This document shows positions 1 through 9,815 of a stretch of DNA of 64,000 nt, one piece after another. Origin of the DNA: Ostreococcus lucimarinus CCE9901 (taxonomy: Eukaryota; Chlorophyta; Mamiellophyceae; Mamiellales; Bathycoccaceae); assembly GCF_000092065.1 (NCBI RefSeq), contig NC_009367.1, positions 124,001 to 188,000 on the forward strand, written 5' to 3'. Under the pieces are notes generated by a model. That model worked only from the letters and a program-made list of their open reading frames with translations. It searched no databases and was not told the origin of the DNA. The translations under genes and the position numbers were made by a program. The first letter of the stretch is position 1. Every line of letters starts with the position of its first letter.

Positions 1-1656
1 GCGGCAGCGATCGAAAAGGTCGCGACGACGATTGATTTCATTCCGGACAACTCGATGAACGTCGATGCGCTGAGTGCAGACGCATACGAGCTCTCGCAAG
101 AGCATCAACGAGCGCTGACAAGCGCGCGTGACGCGACTCAAAAGTGCGTCGCCGCGCGAAAGGCGGCGCACGACACGAGTCTCAGGGCGAGTCGACTCGT
201 CGCAAACGCCGATTCGCGGGCGAACGCGGCGGTTCAGGGCGCGCAGGATGCGATGAATGAGTCGATCAAGGCTGAGTTCCTTGCCATCGAAGCGGAAGAG
301 TCCGCCAATCTCGCCGAGCGCCGCGCAGAAGAGCTCTCGGAATCCGGCGCGGGCGACGAAAAAGTGATCGCGCACGCGCTTCAGCGGGCCGCCGAAGCGG
401 CGGCTTGCGCGGTCAATCTATCTTCCGCGCACGTAGCCGCCGCTCGAGTTGCAGAACGCGCAATCGATATCGCTGAAGAGCATAAAGAGGCGGCGAGAAT
501 GTTGAAGGCGCAAGCGGAGGAAGACGTCGAGAAAGCACAGACGCGCGTGCTCGAAGCGGAAGCCGTCGTCATGGCGACGGCGAAACTGGAGCGAGAACTC
601 AACGCAAAGGCGGTGAACGCGATGAAACGTTTGCAGCGCGCGACGGGTGATTCCGTCGTTTTCCACGACGGAAGTTTATTCGATCGTGATTCCAACGAAA
701 ACGCGGTGTTTTCTCCCACGAAGGCGCGAAGCGCTGAGGAGAAGAAAATTATGCGACGACGCGTGACCTGGGACTCGTTTGGCGAAGGAATCGACGACGA
801 CGACGATGATATCGTTGAGAGCATGCAAAACATATCTCTTGCGCCGGGAAAGTGGTATACGCTCGCGGAGTGTGCGACGCAAGCGTACGCCAAGAGGCTC
901 GCACGCAAAGTACTCGCCGGTTTTGCGAAAAACATCGCGTGGCGTCGGCAACAGCGCGACGCCGCGCAGTTGTCGTTCATCACGAACATCTTCACCTCTT
1001 GGGCGAACGTAGCGCACATCAACCAGACGCGTCGCAGGCTCGTGGAGAGCGTCGTGGATGAGGTCGTCAGCGAAGATCGCGAGCGACGGCTGCGCGCATA
1101 CGTTTCGTGCCTGCAGAAGCACGCCAAGTGGCGCAAAGCGCGCTGCGAGGAGCTGAAAATTAGCCTCCGACGCGTCGTCGCGCCGACGATCACACGGCCC
1201 GCGTTCGATCACTGGCGAAAGAAAGTGGCAAATATTTACCTCGTCCGGCGAGTCGTGAATCGCGCCATCGTCGCATGGAGAGAGCGCATCGCCAAACCGT
1301 CGCACTCAAACGCGTTTTACGCGATGTACGATGCCTTGCACGCTTGGCGCCGCGTCGCCGAAGAGCGTCGCCTTCGCCGCCACCGCTCACGAACGGCGAT
1401 GGAGTATCATCGTGTCACGCTCACTTTGAAGGCTTTGAACTCTTGGAGAGCTTTCACCGAGGCGCGTGCCGAGCGCGTTCGCGAGCGTCGCATCGCTCTC
1501 GAGCGATCTCGCCGTCGTCGCCGTCTCGCCGTGGAATCCTATTACCGCGCGCTCGCCTCGCGAGCGCTCTTACTCTGGCGCGCCGTCGCCGTCGCCAATC
1601 GACAATCTAGCACCCCACATCGCGCGCGACGCGCGATCGCGCGCGCTTCGCATTAG
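1..1656 (+). CDS. Sfi1-like coiled-coil protein, 5'-truncated by window edge
   Basis: The frame is open from the first base, so the start lies outside the window; the first ATG visible is at 55. About 551 residues are seen. The first half is Ala/Glu/Arg-rich and heptad-like, as in a long coiled coil. After a short Asp run (codons near 790-810), the C-terminal half carries about seven hydrophobic-Trp repeats such as FTSWANV, FDHWRKK, IVAWRER, LHAWRRV, LNSWRAF and LLLWRAV, spaced like the centrin-binding repeats of Sfi1. Family knowledge suggests a centrosome, basal-body or cytoskeletal scaffold; that role is inferred. A generic coiled-coil protein remains possible. The TAG stop is at 1654. Confidence 0.6.
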   Translation, partial: AAAIEKVATTIDFIPDNSMNVDALSADAYELSQEHQRALTSARDATQKCVAARKAAHDTSLRASRLVANADSRANAAVQGAQDAMNESIKAEFLAIEAEESANLAERRAEELSESGAGDEKVIAHALQRAAEAAACAVNLSSAHVAAARVAERAIDIAEEHKEAARMLKAQAEEDVEKAQTRVLEAEAVVMATAKLERELNAKAVNAMKRLQRATGDSVVFHDGSLFDRDSNENAVFSPTKARSAEEKKIMRRRVTWDSFGEGIDDDDDDIVESMQNISLAPGKWYTLAECATQAYAKRLARKVLAGFAKNIAWRRQQRDAAQLSFITNIFTSWANVAHINQTRRRLVESVVDEVVSEDRERRLRAYVSCLQKHAKWRKARCEELKISLRRVVAPTITRPAFDHWRKKVANIYLVRRVVNRAIVAWRERIAKPSHSNAFYAMYDALHAWRRVAEERRLRRHRSRTAMEYHRVTLTLKALNSWRAFTEARAERVRERRIALERSRRRRRLAVESYYRALASRALLLWRAVAVANRQSSTPHRARRAIARASH

Positions 1657-1920
1657 AACTTGATGTATTCGCTCATCGGTACCTTTAGAACTTTCCGCGC
1701 CGCCTTCGAGTCCAGAACGCGAACGACGAGCGTCGCCCCGCGCGCTCAATTGCCATAACAGACTCGCATCCTCTCCCAAAGTCGACACGTCACACATCCG
1801 CGCGCGTCGTCGCATCGCCCGCGCGCGCCGCGCGCGCGCGGGCGCGCGCACCGCGAACCGCGTTTCGCGCGTCGTTCGCGCGCGACGTCGGCGCGTCGTC
1901 GGCGCGTCGTCGACGATTCC

Positions 1921-4479
1921 ATGGTCGCCGAAATGCGGACGCTTCGGGAAAACGACGCGGATACGCTCGTCACGCCGCCGAAAACCTTCGGCCGCGTCGC
2001 CAGTAAACGCTTCGTGACGTCGATTTTCGGTTCGCCGAGCACGCTGAACGCGGAGTTGGCGCAGGCGCGAGACACGGTGAAACACTCGCGACGGGAAACG
2101 CTGCGAGCGCCGCTGTCGCTGTCCAACGGCGACATATTTGGATTGACGCTGCGGTTTCTGAGCGATATGGAGTTCACGACGCACGCGACGGCGGTGAACT
2201 TTTATTCAAAGTGCTTCACGGGACGATCGTTCGTGGTGTGGGCGATGGAACAGACGTTTCGGGAACAGACGTTTCGGGACGAGGCGGATGCGATGTTTCT
2301 GGCGAACGAGTTGTTGGTTCGAGGAATCATCGCGCCGGTGGCGCGAGGGAAGATCGATAGCGAGAAAAAGGCGGGATTTTTGCCAGGTTTACCGGGGATG
2401 GGCGCGAGCATGGGGATAGTGGGAGTTGGGAAGTCGTGGAAGGTGTTTCAAGGGAATGATTGGACGTATCACGTGAAGACGCACGCGCGGAGCGCGCTCA
2501 TCGCCGCGTGTTTCGGGAATGGCACGGAGAAGGAGAAGAACGATATTCGAGAGTGTGTGGGACGCATGAGGACTTTAAAATCGCTGATAGATGGTGTTGA
2601 TGATGCTAAGAGTGACGACGAAGCTGAAGAACATCAAGAAGATAACGAGAAGGAAAGGAAAGCCACCATCTCGCTGGCGAAGGACGCGCTCAGTGCGACG
2701 GGTGGAATTCTCACTGCACCGTTTCGCAGGGCACACGTCGTACTACAGGGCGTTGGTGTGATGATTGATGATTTCTTTTCGACGTTGGGACCGCATATCG
2801 TCGTCGCGCTCGGTTCGTTACTCTTCATGGTTTGGTTGCAAAACTTTGCGTTCGCGTGCGTACTGACCGCGGCGTTCACGAGACATTTGCTTTGGGTATC
2901 TGAGATCCAGCGTGACGCGTTATTAGTGCGCTGTCGCGCCGATCAACTTAAAAAGTTTCAAATGATTCGTGGCGATCCGAAGTTGAACAGAACCGGCGCG
3001 GAATCTTCGGATTGGTGGAGCGCAATCTTTCAACACATGTGGGATGGTTGGATGGCGATGTGGATGAATCGCCTCTTGCGCGAACAGCTAGAGTGGTGCT
3101 TCGAGAGTTTAGATTTGCCGTTCGTCAGTAAAGTAGAGTTGAGTGAGTTTCGTTTCGGTACGAACGCGCCCGCGATAAAGACTTCGCGAACGTTTGCCGG
3201 GTCGGATGGCGAAATGATCGTTGAATGGGATTTAGACTGGACCATGGAAGACTCAGTAGTGCTGGTCTCCGCCATGTTCGGTCGCGGGACGATGGTACCG
3301 ATTCCGATTCGCATTCGCTTGGCAGATATTCGCATTTCGGGTAATTTACGACTCATGTTCACGTGGATGCGCGCGAAGGGCGGTCCATACGTCCGCTCGC
3401 TTCGCATATCTTTCGTCGGCTTGCCGGCGTATTCGTTTTCGCTCAAGACGTTCGGTGCCGTCAATTTAAACGAGATTGGCGTCATTCATACGGCACTTAA
3501 ACGTGTCGTTGATGACTACTTTAAGAGCTCGCTGTGCGAACCGGAAGGATACTTCTGGGACGTTAAGGAGTGGTGGTTGTCCGCGGACAACGAAGAAATC
3601 ATCGATCAGAAGGAGCTCATCACGCAGCCGTTGATGCGAGATATTGAGCGCATTTGGAAGCGAAGAAAAGATGAAATCACTGTGGAATTGCGTGTGATGC
3701 CGTTGTTTGTTGAATTAGATCCGAACGCGCGTAACTCATCGCTGAAAGCAAAGTATTTAAATGGCAAGCGGTGTCGAATGGCGGTGGCGATCGAGTACGC
3801 TCGCAGGCGCGTCGTGTCGAAAATGCACATCATGAAGAAGCACGTCGAGGCTGAGCACGACATCGAACATCCTACTTGGGATAGCGGCGCTTTCGCCAGG
3901 CTCGATACTACAGATGAAGTCGTCGACGGGCAACTCGCTATGTTCTTGATGAGCGAGAGCATGGACAGCAACGCCGCCAAAGCTACGGCGACAAAGCTGT
4001 TGCGAATCTCGAGGAAAATCTCCGCGGTGGGGAAGATTGACAACATCTTTAAGTTGCGTGCCGGCGACATTCACAGCGTCGAGGTGACACTCTTGGACCC
4101 CAAAACGCTGAAATCGGTGGGAATTTTACACTGTCGCATACGAATCAACATTTTGCAACCGAACATCGTCGTCGACGAGGGAAAGTCGAGCGAGATATCT
4201 TTAGGCAAGCGCGTGGCGGTCTTGTACGAATCAATGAGCTCTGCCGCGTTACATATTCCTCGAGGAGCCGCCGATGCGGCGTCATCTACATCTCGCGCGG
4301 CGTTGAAGCGAACGGCGACGTGTTTTGGTTGCTTCCGAGCGACCGCCGCCGACGTCGACGACGGCGAAGACGATTTCGGCATCGCCAGCCTGACAGCCCT
4401 CACGTCAATAGAGCGCACTCGCGCCATGGGTGCCGAAAACGTGTCCGACTTCGGCACGGACGACGAAGACGCGAGTTAG
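1921..4479 (+). CDS. DEP-domain plus SMP-domain membrane protein
   Basis: 852 residues from the first ATG. Residues about 73-165 look like a DEP domain (FYSKCFTGRSFVVWAM). An acidic, Glu/Asp-rich linker lies at about 225-250. A hydrophobic hairpin or long membrane segment spans about 290-325 (VVALGSLLFMVWLQ). Residues about 365-560 have the pattern of an SMP lipid-transfer domain, as in extended synaptotagmins: an aromatic lead-in, WMNRLLREQLEW, then a beta-rich core and a terminal amphipathic helix. The tail (about 600-780) is beta-rich and might be a degenerate C2 domain. By family this would be an ER-anchored lipid-transfer protein at membrane contact sites. The DEP plus SMP combination is unusual. 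The SMP call rests on pattern, not on an alignment. Confidence 0.6.
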   Translation: MVAEMRTLRENDADTLVTPPKTFGRVASKRFVTSIFGSPSTLNAELAQARDTVKHSRRETLRAPLSLSNGDIFGLTLRFLSDMEFTTHATAVNFYSKCFTGRSFVVWAMEQTFREQTFRDEADAMFLANELLVRGIIAPVARGKIDSEKKAGFLPGLPGMGASMGIVGVGKSWKVFQGNDWTYHVKTHARSALIAACFGNGTEKEKNDIRECVGRMRTLKSLIDGVDDAKSDDEAEEHQEDNEKERKATISLAKDALSATGGILTAPFRRAHVVLQGVGVMIDDFFSTLGPHIVVALGSLLFMVWLQNFAFACVLTAAFTRHLLWVSEIQRDALLVRCRADQLKKFQMIRGDPKLNRTGAESSDWWSAIFQHMWDGWMAMWMNRLLREQLEWCFESLDLPFVSKVELSEFRFGTNAPAIKTSRTFAGSDGEMIVEWDLDWTMEDSVVLVSAMFGRGTMVPIPIRIRLADIRISGNLRLMFTWMRAKGGPYVRSLRISFVGLPAYSFSLKTFGAVNLNEIGVIHTALKRVVDDYFKSSLCEPEGYFWDVKEWWLSADNEEIIDQKELITQPLMRDIERIWKRRKDEITVELRVMPLFVELDPNARNSSLKAKYLNGKRCRMAVAIEYARRRVVSKMHIMKKHVEAEHDIEHPTWDSGAFARLDTTDEVVDGQLAMFLMSESMDSNAAKATATKLLRISRKISAVGKIDNIFKLRAGDIHSVEVTLLDPKTLKSVGILHCRIRINILQPNIVVDEGKSSEISLGKRVAVLYESMSSAALHIPRGAADAASSTSRAALKRTATCFGCFRATAADVDDGEDDFGIASLTALTSIERTRAMGAENVSDFGTDDEDAS

Positions 4480-4542
4480 ACGGACGACATTCCTCTCTGA
4501 CACTGTTTTATTTATACTACAACTCTAAACAACTCTCCGCGC

Positions 4543-4984
4543 TCAAGCCCCTTGCCTTCGCACCGCCGGCGCGATGTGTTCCAGCGCCTCCATGCTCACC
4601 ACCGAGTTCCCTCGCACGACAATCATCCCCATCGGCGTCTTCTCGCTCGTCGTATCGTTCGTCGCGTCGTCGAGCACGACGTTTAAGAATTGATCGAACC
4701 CTCGCAGCGTCCCGACGACGTTCCGGTTCCCATTCAGCCGCAAGCGCAGCTTCTTGTCCATATACCTGGTTGGCGTGCGTCACGGGCGCGTCTGCGGTCA
4801 GCGTGGCGCACGCGGCGCGCGTCGGCGCGTCGAGACGGGTAAAAAACGCGTTCGATTGCGAAAAGTCGGCGGCGTTGGATGTCGCGACGATTCGACGTCG
4901 CGCGCGAGAGAGAACGCGCGAACGGGCGAGCGCGCGCGAGGAGAGGACGCACTGTTTGAGTTCGGGGATCGCGACGCCGCCCAT
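4543..4984 (-). CDS. SNRPG: Small nuclear ribonucleoprotein SmG (two exons)
   Basis: CDS is join(4543..4765, 4953..4984) on the minus strand, 84 residues. Exon 1 encodes MGGVAIPELKQ and exon 2 continues YMDKKLRLRLNGNR, which restores the canonical SmG N-terminus; exon 2 alone would start at an internal Met. The 187-nt intron (4766-4952) begins GTGCGT, ends CAG and has GCTGACCG before the acceptor. Sm1 (GTLRGFDQFLNVVLDD) and Sm2 (GMIVVRGNSVVSME) are complete. SmG is one of seven core Sm proteins in the ring of spliceosomal snRNPs. Its 3' end lies 63 bp from the convergent DEP-SMP gene. Confidence 0.93.
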
Positions 4985-5123
4985 GGTGTGCGTTCGCTCG
5001 AGTGCGGAGGAGCGTCGGGGAATGATGTCTGCCGCGGGGCGCCTGAGCGCCGAGCGCGCGCGAAGTCCTCGCGAATGAATGTTCGCGTAAAGATCGCTAA
5101 CTACGCGCGCGCTCATTCGCTAA

Positions 5124-8100
5124 TTACATGTACTTTTTGGTCTTGCTCGTCGCGGCGGCGGACTCGGGATCGTCGGGCCAGAAGTGCTTGGGATATCGAC
5201 CGGCGAGCTCTTTGCGAACGTCCGTGCGATAGGCGTTGCGCCAGAACGACGCCAAGTCGCGCGTGACGGCTTGCGTGCGACCGGCCGGGCTGAGGAGGTG
5301 TAATTCGCAGTTGACGCCGCCCACGCGTGGAGTTTCGGTAGTGCCGAAGAACTCTTGGATGCGCGCGGCGACGACGGGAACGTCGCCGTCGTAGTCGACT
5401 TTGGCGTTGGATCCGCTGGGCAGGCGAACGGCGACGGGACAGGCGTCGTCCACGAGCTTGAGATGGTCGTACGTGCAGAAATGCGCCTTGACTAGGGATG
5501 CGACGTCAACTTTCGCGAGATCCGATTTAGACTGCGCGCCAGCGATCCACGGCGCGAGCCATTCACCGGCGGAGCTCAGCAAATTTTCTTCGGAGAGATT
5601 TGGAAACGTGGCGTCCACGCCTGAGCGATGGACATATTCCGCGCGCTTGAGCCACGATGTCGTCGCTTTGTTCAAACCGAAGGCGCTCGCGAGACCCATC
5701 TCGCGAATACCGTCTAACATCGCGCTCACAGTCGCCTCGGGATTGTCTTTCACCGAAAACGGAATCTCTCGAAGCACCAAAGATCCTACCGTCAAGCGCC
5801 TGCGCGCGAAGACTGATTTCGATGCGCTCGCCCAGAACACGTCGTCACTCTCCTTGGACAACGCTTCGTACAGCGCACCACCGCTTTCTAAGCATGCACG
5901 GTCGATCGGTGCCGCCAACCGCACGCGGTCGTTCCTCGATCCCGCGTTTCCCGCGCCATCGCCAGCTAATTCGACGACGACTAAAGTTTCATTCGCCTTG
6001 TCGCCAGAGCGAAGCAGCGCGTCATCCTTGTGCTCACTTCCCACGCTCGCGGCGCCGCCGCCAGAGAGTTGAAACGCCCCTCCTCGGTTTTTACGCGCGG
6101 CGACGCGATCAGGATAGGCGACAGCGAGCAGTAGGCCGGCTTCGCTTTCGCCCGCGCCGCACAAGAACGACCACACCACCGCCGAGGCGTCGCCCTCGCC
6201 GACACCCGGAGCGCAGAAGTCAGGATGCGAAGACGCTAAGCGGCGCAAGTTCCCGAGTAACTGCTCGGCAACTTGTTTCGCTTCGCGAACCGCCCGCTCG
6301 TCGACATTCCAGCTCGCACCGCTCGCGCCGCCCGTCGCGACGCTCACCGCCGCGTTTACGCTCGCGCGTTTGCCGCGAGGCGCGCCTTTGATTTTCTTCC
6401 CGCTCTTCGGGAGTTTGGTACCGATTGGAACGCGCGTCGGTTTCGTCGGGTCGACTTCTGGTTTCTCTTCATCCAAATCGCCCGCGCTTGCGAGTGGATC
6501 TTGACCCCAAAGCGCGCGAAGTCTACACCGAACGTCGAGAGGGGCGTCGCGTCCAGAGATCAAGTCGCGGTCGCCGATGACAGCTGCGAGTTGACACGCG
6601 AGTCGAGCGCTCTCAGCGCCGCGTGACGCGCCAAAAAGTAACATACGCGCCAGTCTTGGGTGCACTGGAAGCTCGGACATGATCGAACCCACGTCGCTAG
6701 GGACGAGTTTGCCTTCCTCCAACGCGCCGAGCTCGCGTAACAACCGTCTCGCCGCGATGAGCGGGCCTTCAGGCGGTGGGTCGAGCCAAGCCATGTCTGC
6801 CCCATCGCCGACGCCCCACGCTGCTAAATCTAACGCCACCGGAGTCAAGTCGGCTTGCAAAATCTCGGGTGTCGTGTCTGGCTGAAGTTTCGCGTTCGAG
6901 GCCTCGCTCCATAAACGATAGCACGTCCCAGGAGCGATGCGCCCGGCTCGCCCGCGCCTTTGATCCGCCGATGCGCGGGAGACACGAGTCGTCTCCAGTC
7001 GCGTCATACCCTTCCGAGCGTCGAACTTGGGCGTCTTGCACAATCCCGAGTCCACGACCACTTTCACGCCGTTGATGGTCAACGAAGACTCGGCGATTGG
7101 AGTGCTCACGACGACGCGACGCGTGCCCGGTTTCGACGGCGCGAGCGCCGCCGCCTGTTCTTCTTGCGATAGCGCGCCGTACAGTGGCAACGCCACGACA
7201 CCGTTCGGAAGCTCCCTTTGCAGATCTCGCACCACGCGATTGATCTCCGCCGCGCCCGGAAGAAAACACAGCACGTCGCCATCTGGGCACGCGCGCACGG
7301 CGTCCTTCACCGCGTTCGTCGTCGCGCGCTCGAGCTCACCCCATCCCGCGCCCGGCGCGCCCAAATAAATCGTCTCCACCGGATACGACCGCCCCTCCGA
7401 CACGATCACCGGCACCTCGGGCCCGTTCTCATCCCTCAACAACGCCGCCACGCGCGCGCCCATCTCCCCGAGCGTCGCGCTCATCACCAACAGTCTCAAA
7501 TCTGGCCGTATCGTCTGTTGCACCTCTCGACACAGCGCCAGCGCGACGTCCGCGTCTAAATTCCTCTCGTGAAACTCATCGAACACCACCAATCCCACGT
7601 CCCGCAGCTCTGGATCGTTTCTCAACCGCCGCGTCAGCACGCCCTCCGTCACCACCTCCACCCGCGTCGCCGCGCTCGCCCTTCGTTCAAATCGCACCTG
7701 ATACCCCACCGTTTCCCCCGCGCGTTCCCCCAACATCTCAGCCATCCGCATCGCCGCCGCTTTCGCCGCTAACCGTCGCGGTTCGAGCACGATCACTTTC
7801 CCCGCGCGTCCGTCGCCGCCGGCGCTCGCCGCCGCCAGCGCCGCCGCCAGCGGCATCACCGTCGTCTTCCCCGCCCCCGGCGGCGCCTGCATCACCGCGC
7901 GCGTCGCGCGCTGTTCGCATCGAACCCAATCGTTCGCCTCGTCAGTCCCGCGTCGCGCTTTCGCGCGCCGTCGACGCACCTCGAGCGCGTCCAAGCACGC
8001 GTCCACGACCGCGTCGATGGGCAACTTCGCGCGCGCTTTTCGCAGCGCCTCGCGCCGCGCGTCGTCTCCCGTCGCGCGCCGCGCGACGTCGCGACGCGCA

Positions 8101-8159
8101 CCGCGCGCGCGCCGCGCGACCGGCGCGCGCGCGTCCGTCGTCGCGACGCGCGTCGCCAT
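5124..8159 (-). CDS. HrpB-type DEAH/DEFH-box ATP-dependent helicase
   Basis: Proposed CDS is join(5124..7910, 7980..8159), 988 residues. The unspliced frame is open, but 7911-7979 (69 nt) has a GTGCGT donor, an ACTGACG box and an AACAG acceptor; its removal joins ACLDALE to RATRAVMQAPPGAGKTT, giving the HrpB spacing before Walker A. Motifs seen: APPGAGKTT, DEFHERNLDADV (motif II as DEFH), SAT and QRRGRAGRIAPG, followed by the HrpB C-terminal region. The Arg/Ala-rich N-terminus resembles an organelle transit peptide. The first real ATG is at 8159 (8177 is GTG). The family remodels RNA; the substrate is unknown. The start is only 38 bp from that of the divergent kinase gene. Confidence 0.88.
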   Translation of the reverse strand: MATRVATTDARAPVARRARGARRDVARRATGDDARREALRKARAKLPIDAVVDACLDALEVRRRRAKARRGTDEANDWVRCEQRATRAVMQAPPGAGKTTVMPLAAALAAASAGGDGRAGKVIVLEPRRLAAKAAAMRMAEMLGERAGETVGYQVRFERRASAATRVEVVTEGVLTRRLRNDPELRDVGLVVFDEFHERNLDADVALALCREVQQTIRPDLRLLVMSATLGEMGARVAALLRDENGPEVPVIVSEGRSYPVETIYLGAPGAGWGELERATTNAVKDAVRACPDGDVLCFLPGAAEINRVVRDLQRELPNGVVALPLYGALSQEEQAAALAPSKPGTRRVVVSTPIAESSLTINGVKVVVDSGLCKTPKFDARKGMTRLETTRVSRASADQRRGRAGRIAPGTCYRLWSEASNAKLQPDTTPEILQADLTPVALDLAAWGVGDGADMAWLDPPPEGPLIAARRLLRELGALEEGKLVPSDVGSIMSELPVHPRLARMLLFGASRGAESARLACQLAAVIGDRDLISGRDAPLDVRCRLRALWGQDPLASAGDLDEEKPEVDPTKPTRVPIGTKLPKSGKKIKGAPRGKRASVNAAVSVATGGASGASWNVDERAVREAKQVAEQLLGNLRRLASSHPDFCAPGVGEGDASAVVWSFLCGAGESEAGLLLAVAYPDRVAARKNRGGAFQLSGGGAASVGSEHKDDALLRSGDKANETLVVVELAGDGAGNAGSRNDRVRLAAPIDRACLESGGALYEALSKESDDVFWASASKSVFARRRLTVGSLVLREIPFSVKDNPEATVSAMLDGIREMGLASAFGLNKATTSWLKRAEYVHRSGVDATFPNLSEENLLSSAGEWLAPWIAGAQSKSDLAKVDVASLVKAHFCTYDHLKLVDDACPVAVRLPSGSNAKVDYDGDVPVVAARIQEFFGTTETPRVGGVNCELHLLSPAGRTQAVTRDLASFWRNAYRTDVRKELAGRYPKHFWPDDPESAAATSKTKKYM

Positions 8160-8197
8160 GTTGTGTCGTCGTCGCACTGCGCGACGCGACGACCGCC

Positions 8198-8370
8198 ATG
8201 CCGCGCGAGGTCACGCGCGTCGGCGCGTACGCGCTCAAGCACGCGCTCGGGAGAGGGGCGTTCGGGTGGGTGAAGCTCGCGGTGCAGGACGAGACGGGCG
8301 CCAAGGCGGCGATCAAGGTGCGTCGACGCGCGCGGATGGATGGATGGATGCGTCGACGAAACGAAAAGAA

Positions 8371-8407
<37 letters not shown>

Positions 8408-9773
8408 ACGCGCGCGACGCGCCATCGCGACCTCGACCGAATCGCCGAAACCGACGACTGACGGGAATCGACGACGCGCGACGCGAATCGAAACGTAGAT
8501 TTTGGACAGGGAGAATTTGCAACGCCTGGACGAGCAGGACCAGGTGAAGGCGGAGGTGAAGGCGATGGCGGATCTCACGCATCCGTGCATCGTCGACCTG
8601 AAAGAGGTGCTGAGCGATGAACAGAGCGTGTTCATGGTGATGCAGTACTGCCCGGGGGGGGAGGTGTACGATAGGGTGCGAGCGAAGGGGAGTTTCGGCG
8701 AGGCGGAGGCGAGACGACATTTTCAGAGGTTGATACAGGGGGTGGATTTTTGTCATAAGAAACGGATATATCATCGGGATTTGAAACCTGAGAATTTGTT
8801 CTTCGATGAGCGCGGGGAATTGTGCATCGGGGACTTTGGGTTGGCGGCGCTGCGGGCGGACGCGGAGGATACTAATCTTCGCACGATTTGCGGGACGCCG
8901 CACTTCGCGGCGCCGGAGGTGATGGGAGGATCGAGGAGGCTCGTGGGGAATAAGAATTTTAAGACGGTGAACACGAAGACGCGCTCTGATGGATACGATG
9001 GTGGACCCGCGGACGTGTGGAGTTGTGGATGTATCTTGTATTTTATGCTCACGGCGAAGTACCCGTTCGACGGAAAGAATTTCGTGCAACTGCAACTCAT
9101 GGTTCAAAAGACGGAGCCGTATTTCCCGAGCGGTTCGATGTCGCGCTCGTGCGAAAAACTCATCAAAGGCATGCTTGTGAAAGATCCGACGAAGAGAATG
9201 ACGCTCGATCAAGTGATGAAGAACAGTTGGTTCAAGGTTGACTTTGTTCCCGTCAAGGTTGAGCACAACGCCAACACGAATCGGTTCTTCGACGAAGAAG
9301 ACCCGACGCTCGCGCAGTTTATGACGCCGGACGACAAGCTCGTGGTGAAGAAATCATCCATGATGAGCACAAATGAGTCGAAACTTCGCCCGATCAAACA
9401 GCTCAACGCGTTCGAGTTGATCAATATCGCCGCTTTTGATGTGGCAAACATCTTCGACGAGGATGAAAACACGGTGAGCAACGCCACGCGCTTCGTGAGT
9501 AAAGTAGAGATTGATCGCGTGCAAGCCGCCATCATCGAACGGGCCACCGCGCTTGGGAGTGTCGCTCATCGACAGACGCAAGCGCGCGTGGTTTTTGAAT
9601 GTCAAAGCACGGGGCAAGTGGTGACGATGCGAACGTATCAAGTCATCCCAGGCGTGTGCGTGTACGACTTCAGTCGAGACGAAGGCGGTCGCGAACATTT
9701 TCACACTTGGTTCGCAAATCTTCGCGATGAAAATCACGAAGTGGGTAAACTCATACTTAGCGAAGCAGATTAG
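8198..9773 (+). CDS. CIPK: CBL-interacting protein kinase (CIPK/SnRK3), two exons
   Basis: CDS is join(8198..8317, 8499..9773), 464 residues. Exon 1 gives the glycine loop GRGAFGWVKLA and ends at the catalytic Lys (AAIK); exon 2 resumes ILDRENLQ in phase 0. The 181-nt intron has GTGCGT, ACTGACGG and GTAG, and contains a CGA/ACG triplet run at about 8365-8402. Kinase motifs: HRDLKPEN, GDFGLAAL, CGTPHFAAPE. A NAF/FISL motif (LNAFELINIAAF, about residues 341-353) and a phosphatase-interaction-like tail identify a CIPK. It should be activated by a calcium-loaded calcineurin-B-like protein and phosphorylate ion transporters; targets are not visible here. Confidence 0.93.
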
Positions 9774-9815
9774 CGTGGCTCGTTTTATTTTGTAATTATC
9801 AACAGTTCAATAGCG

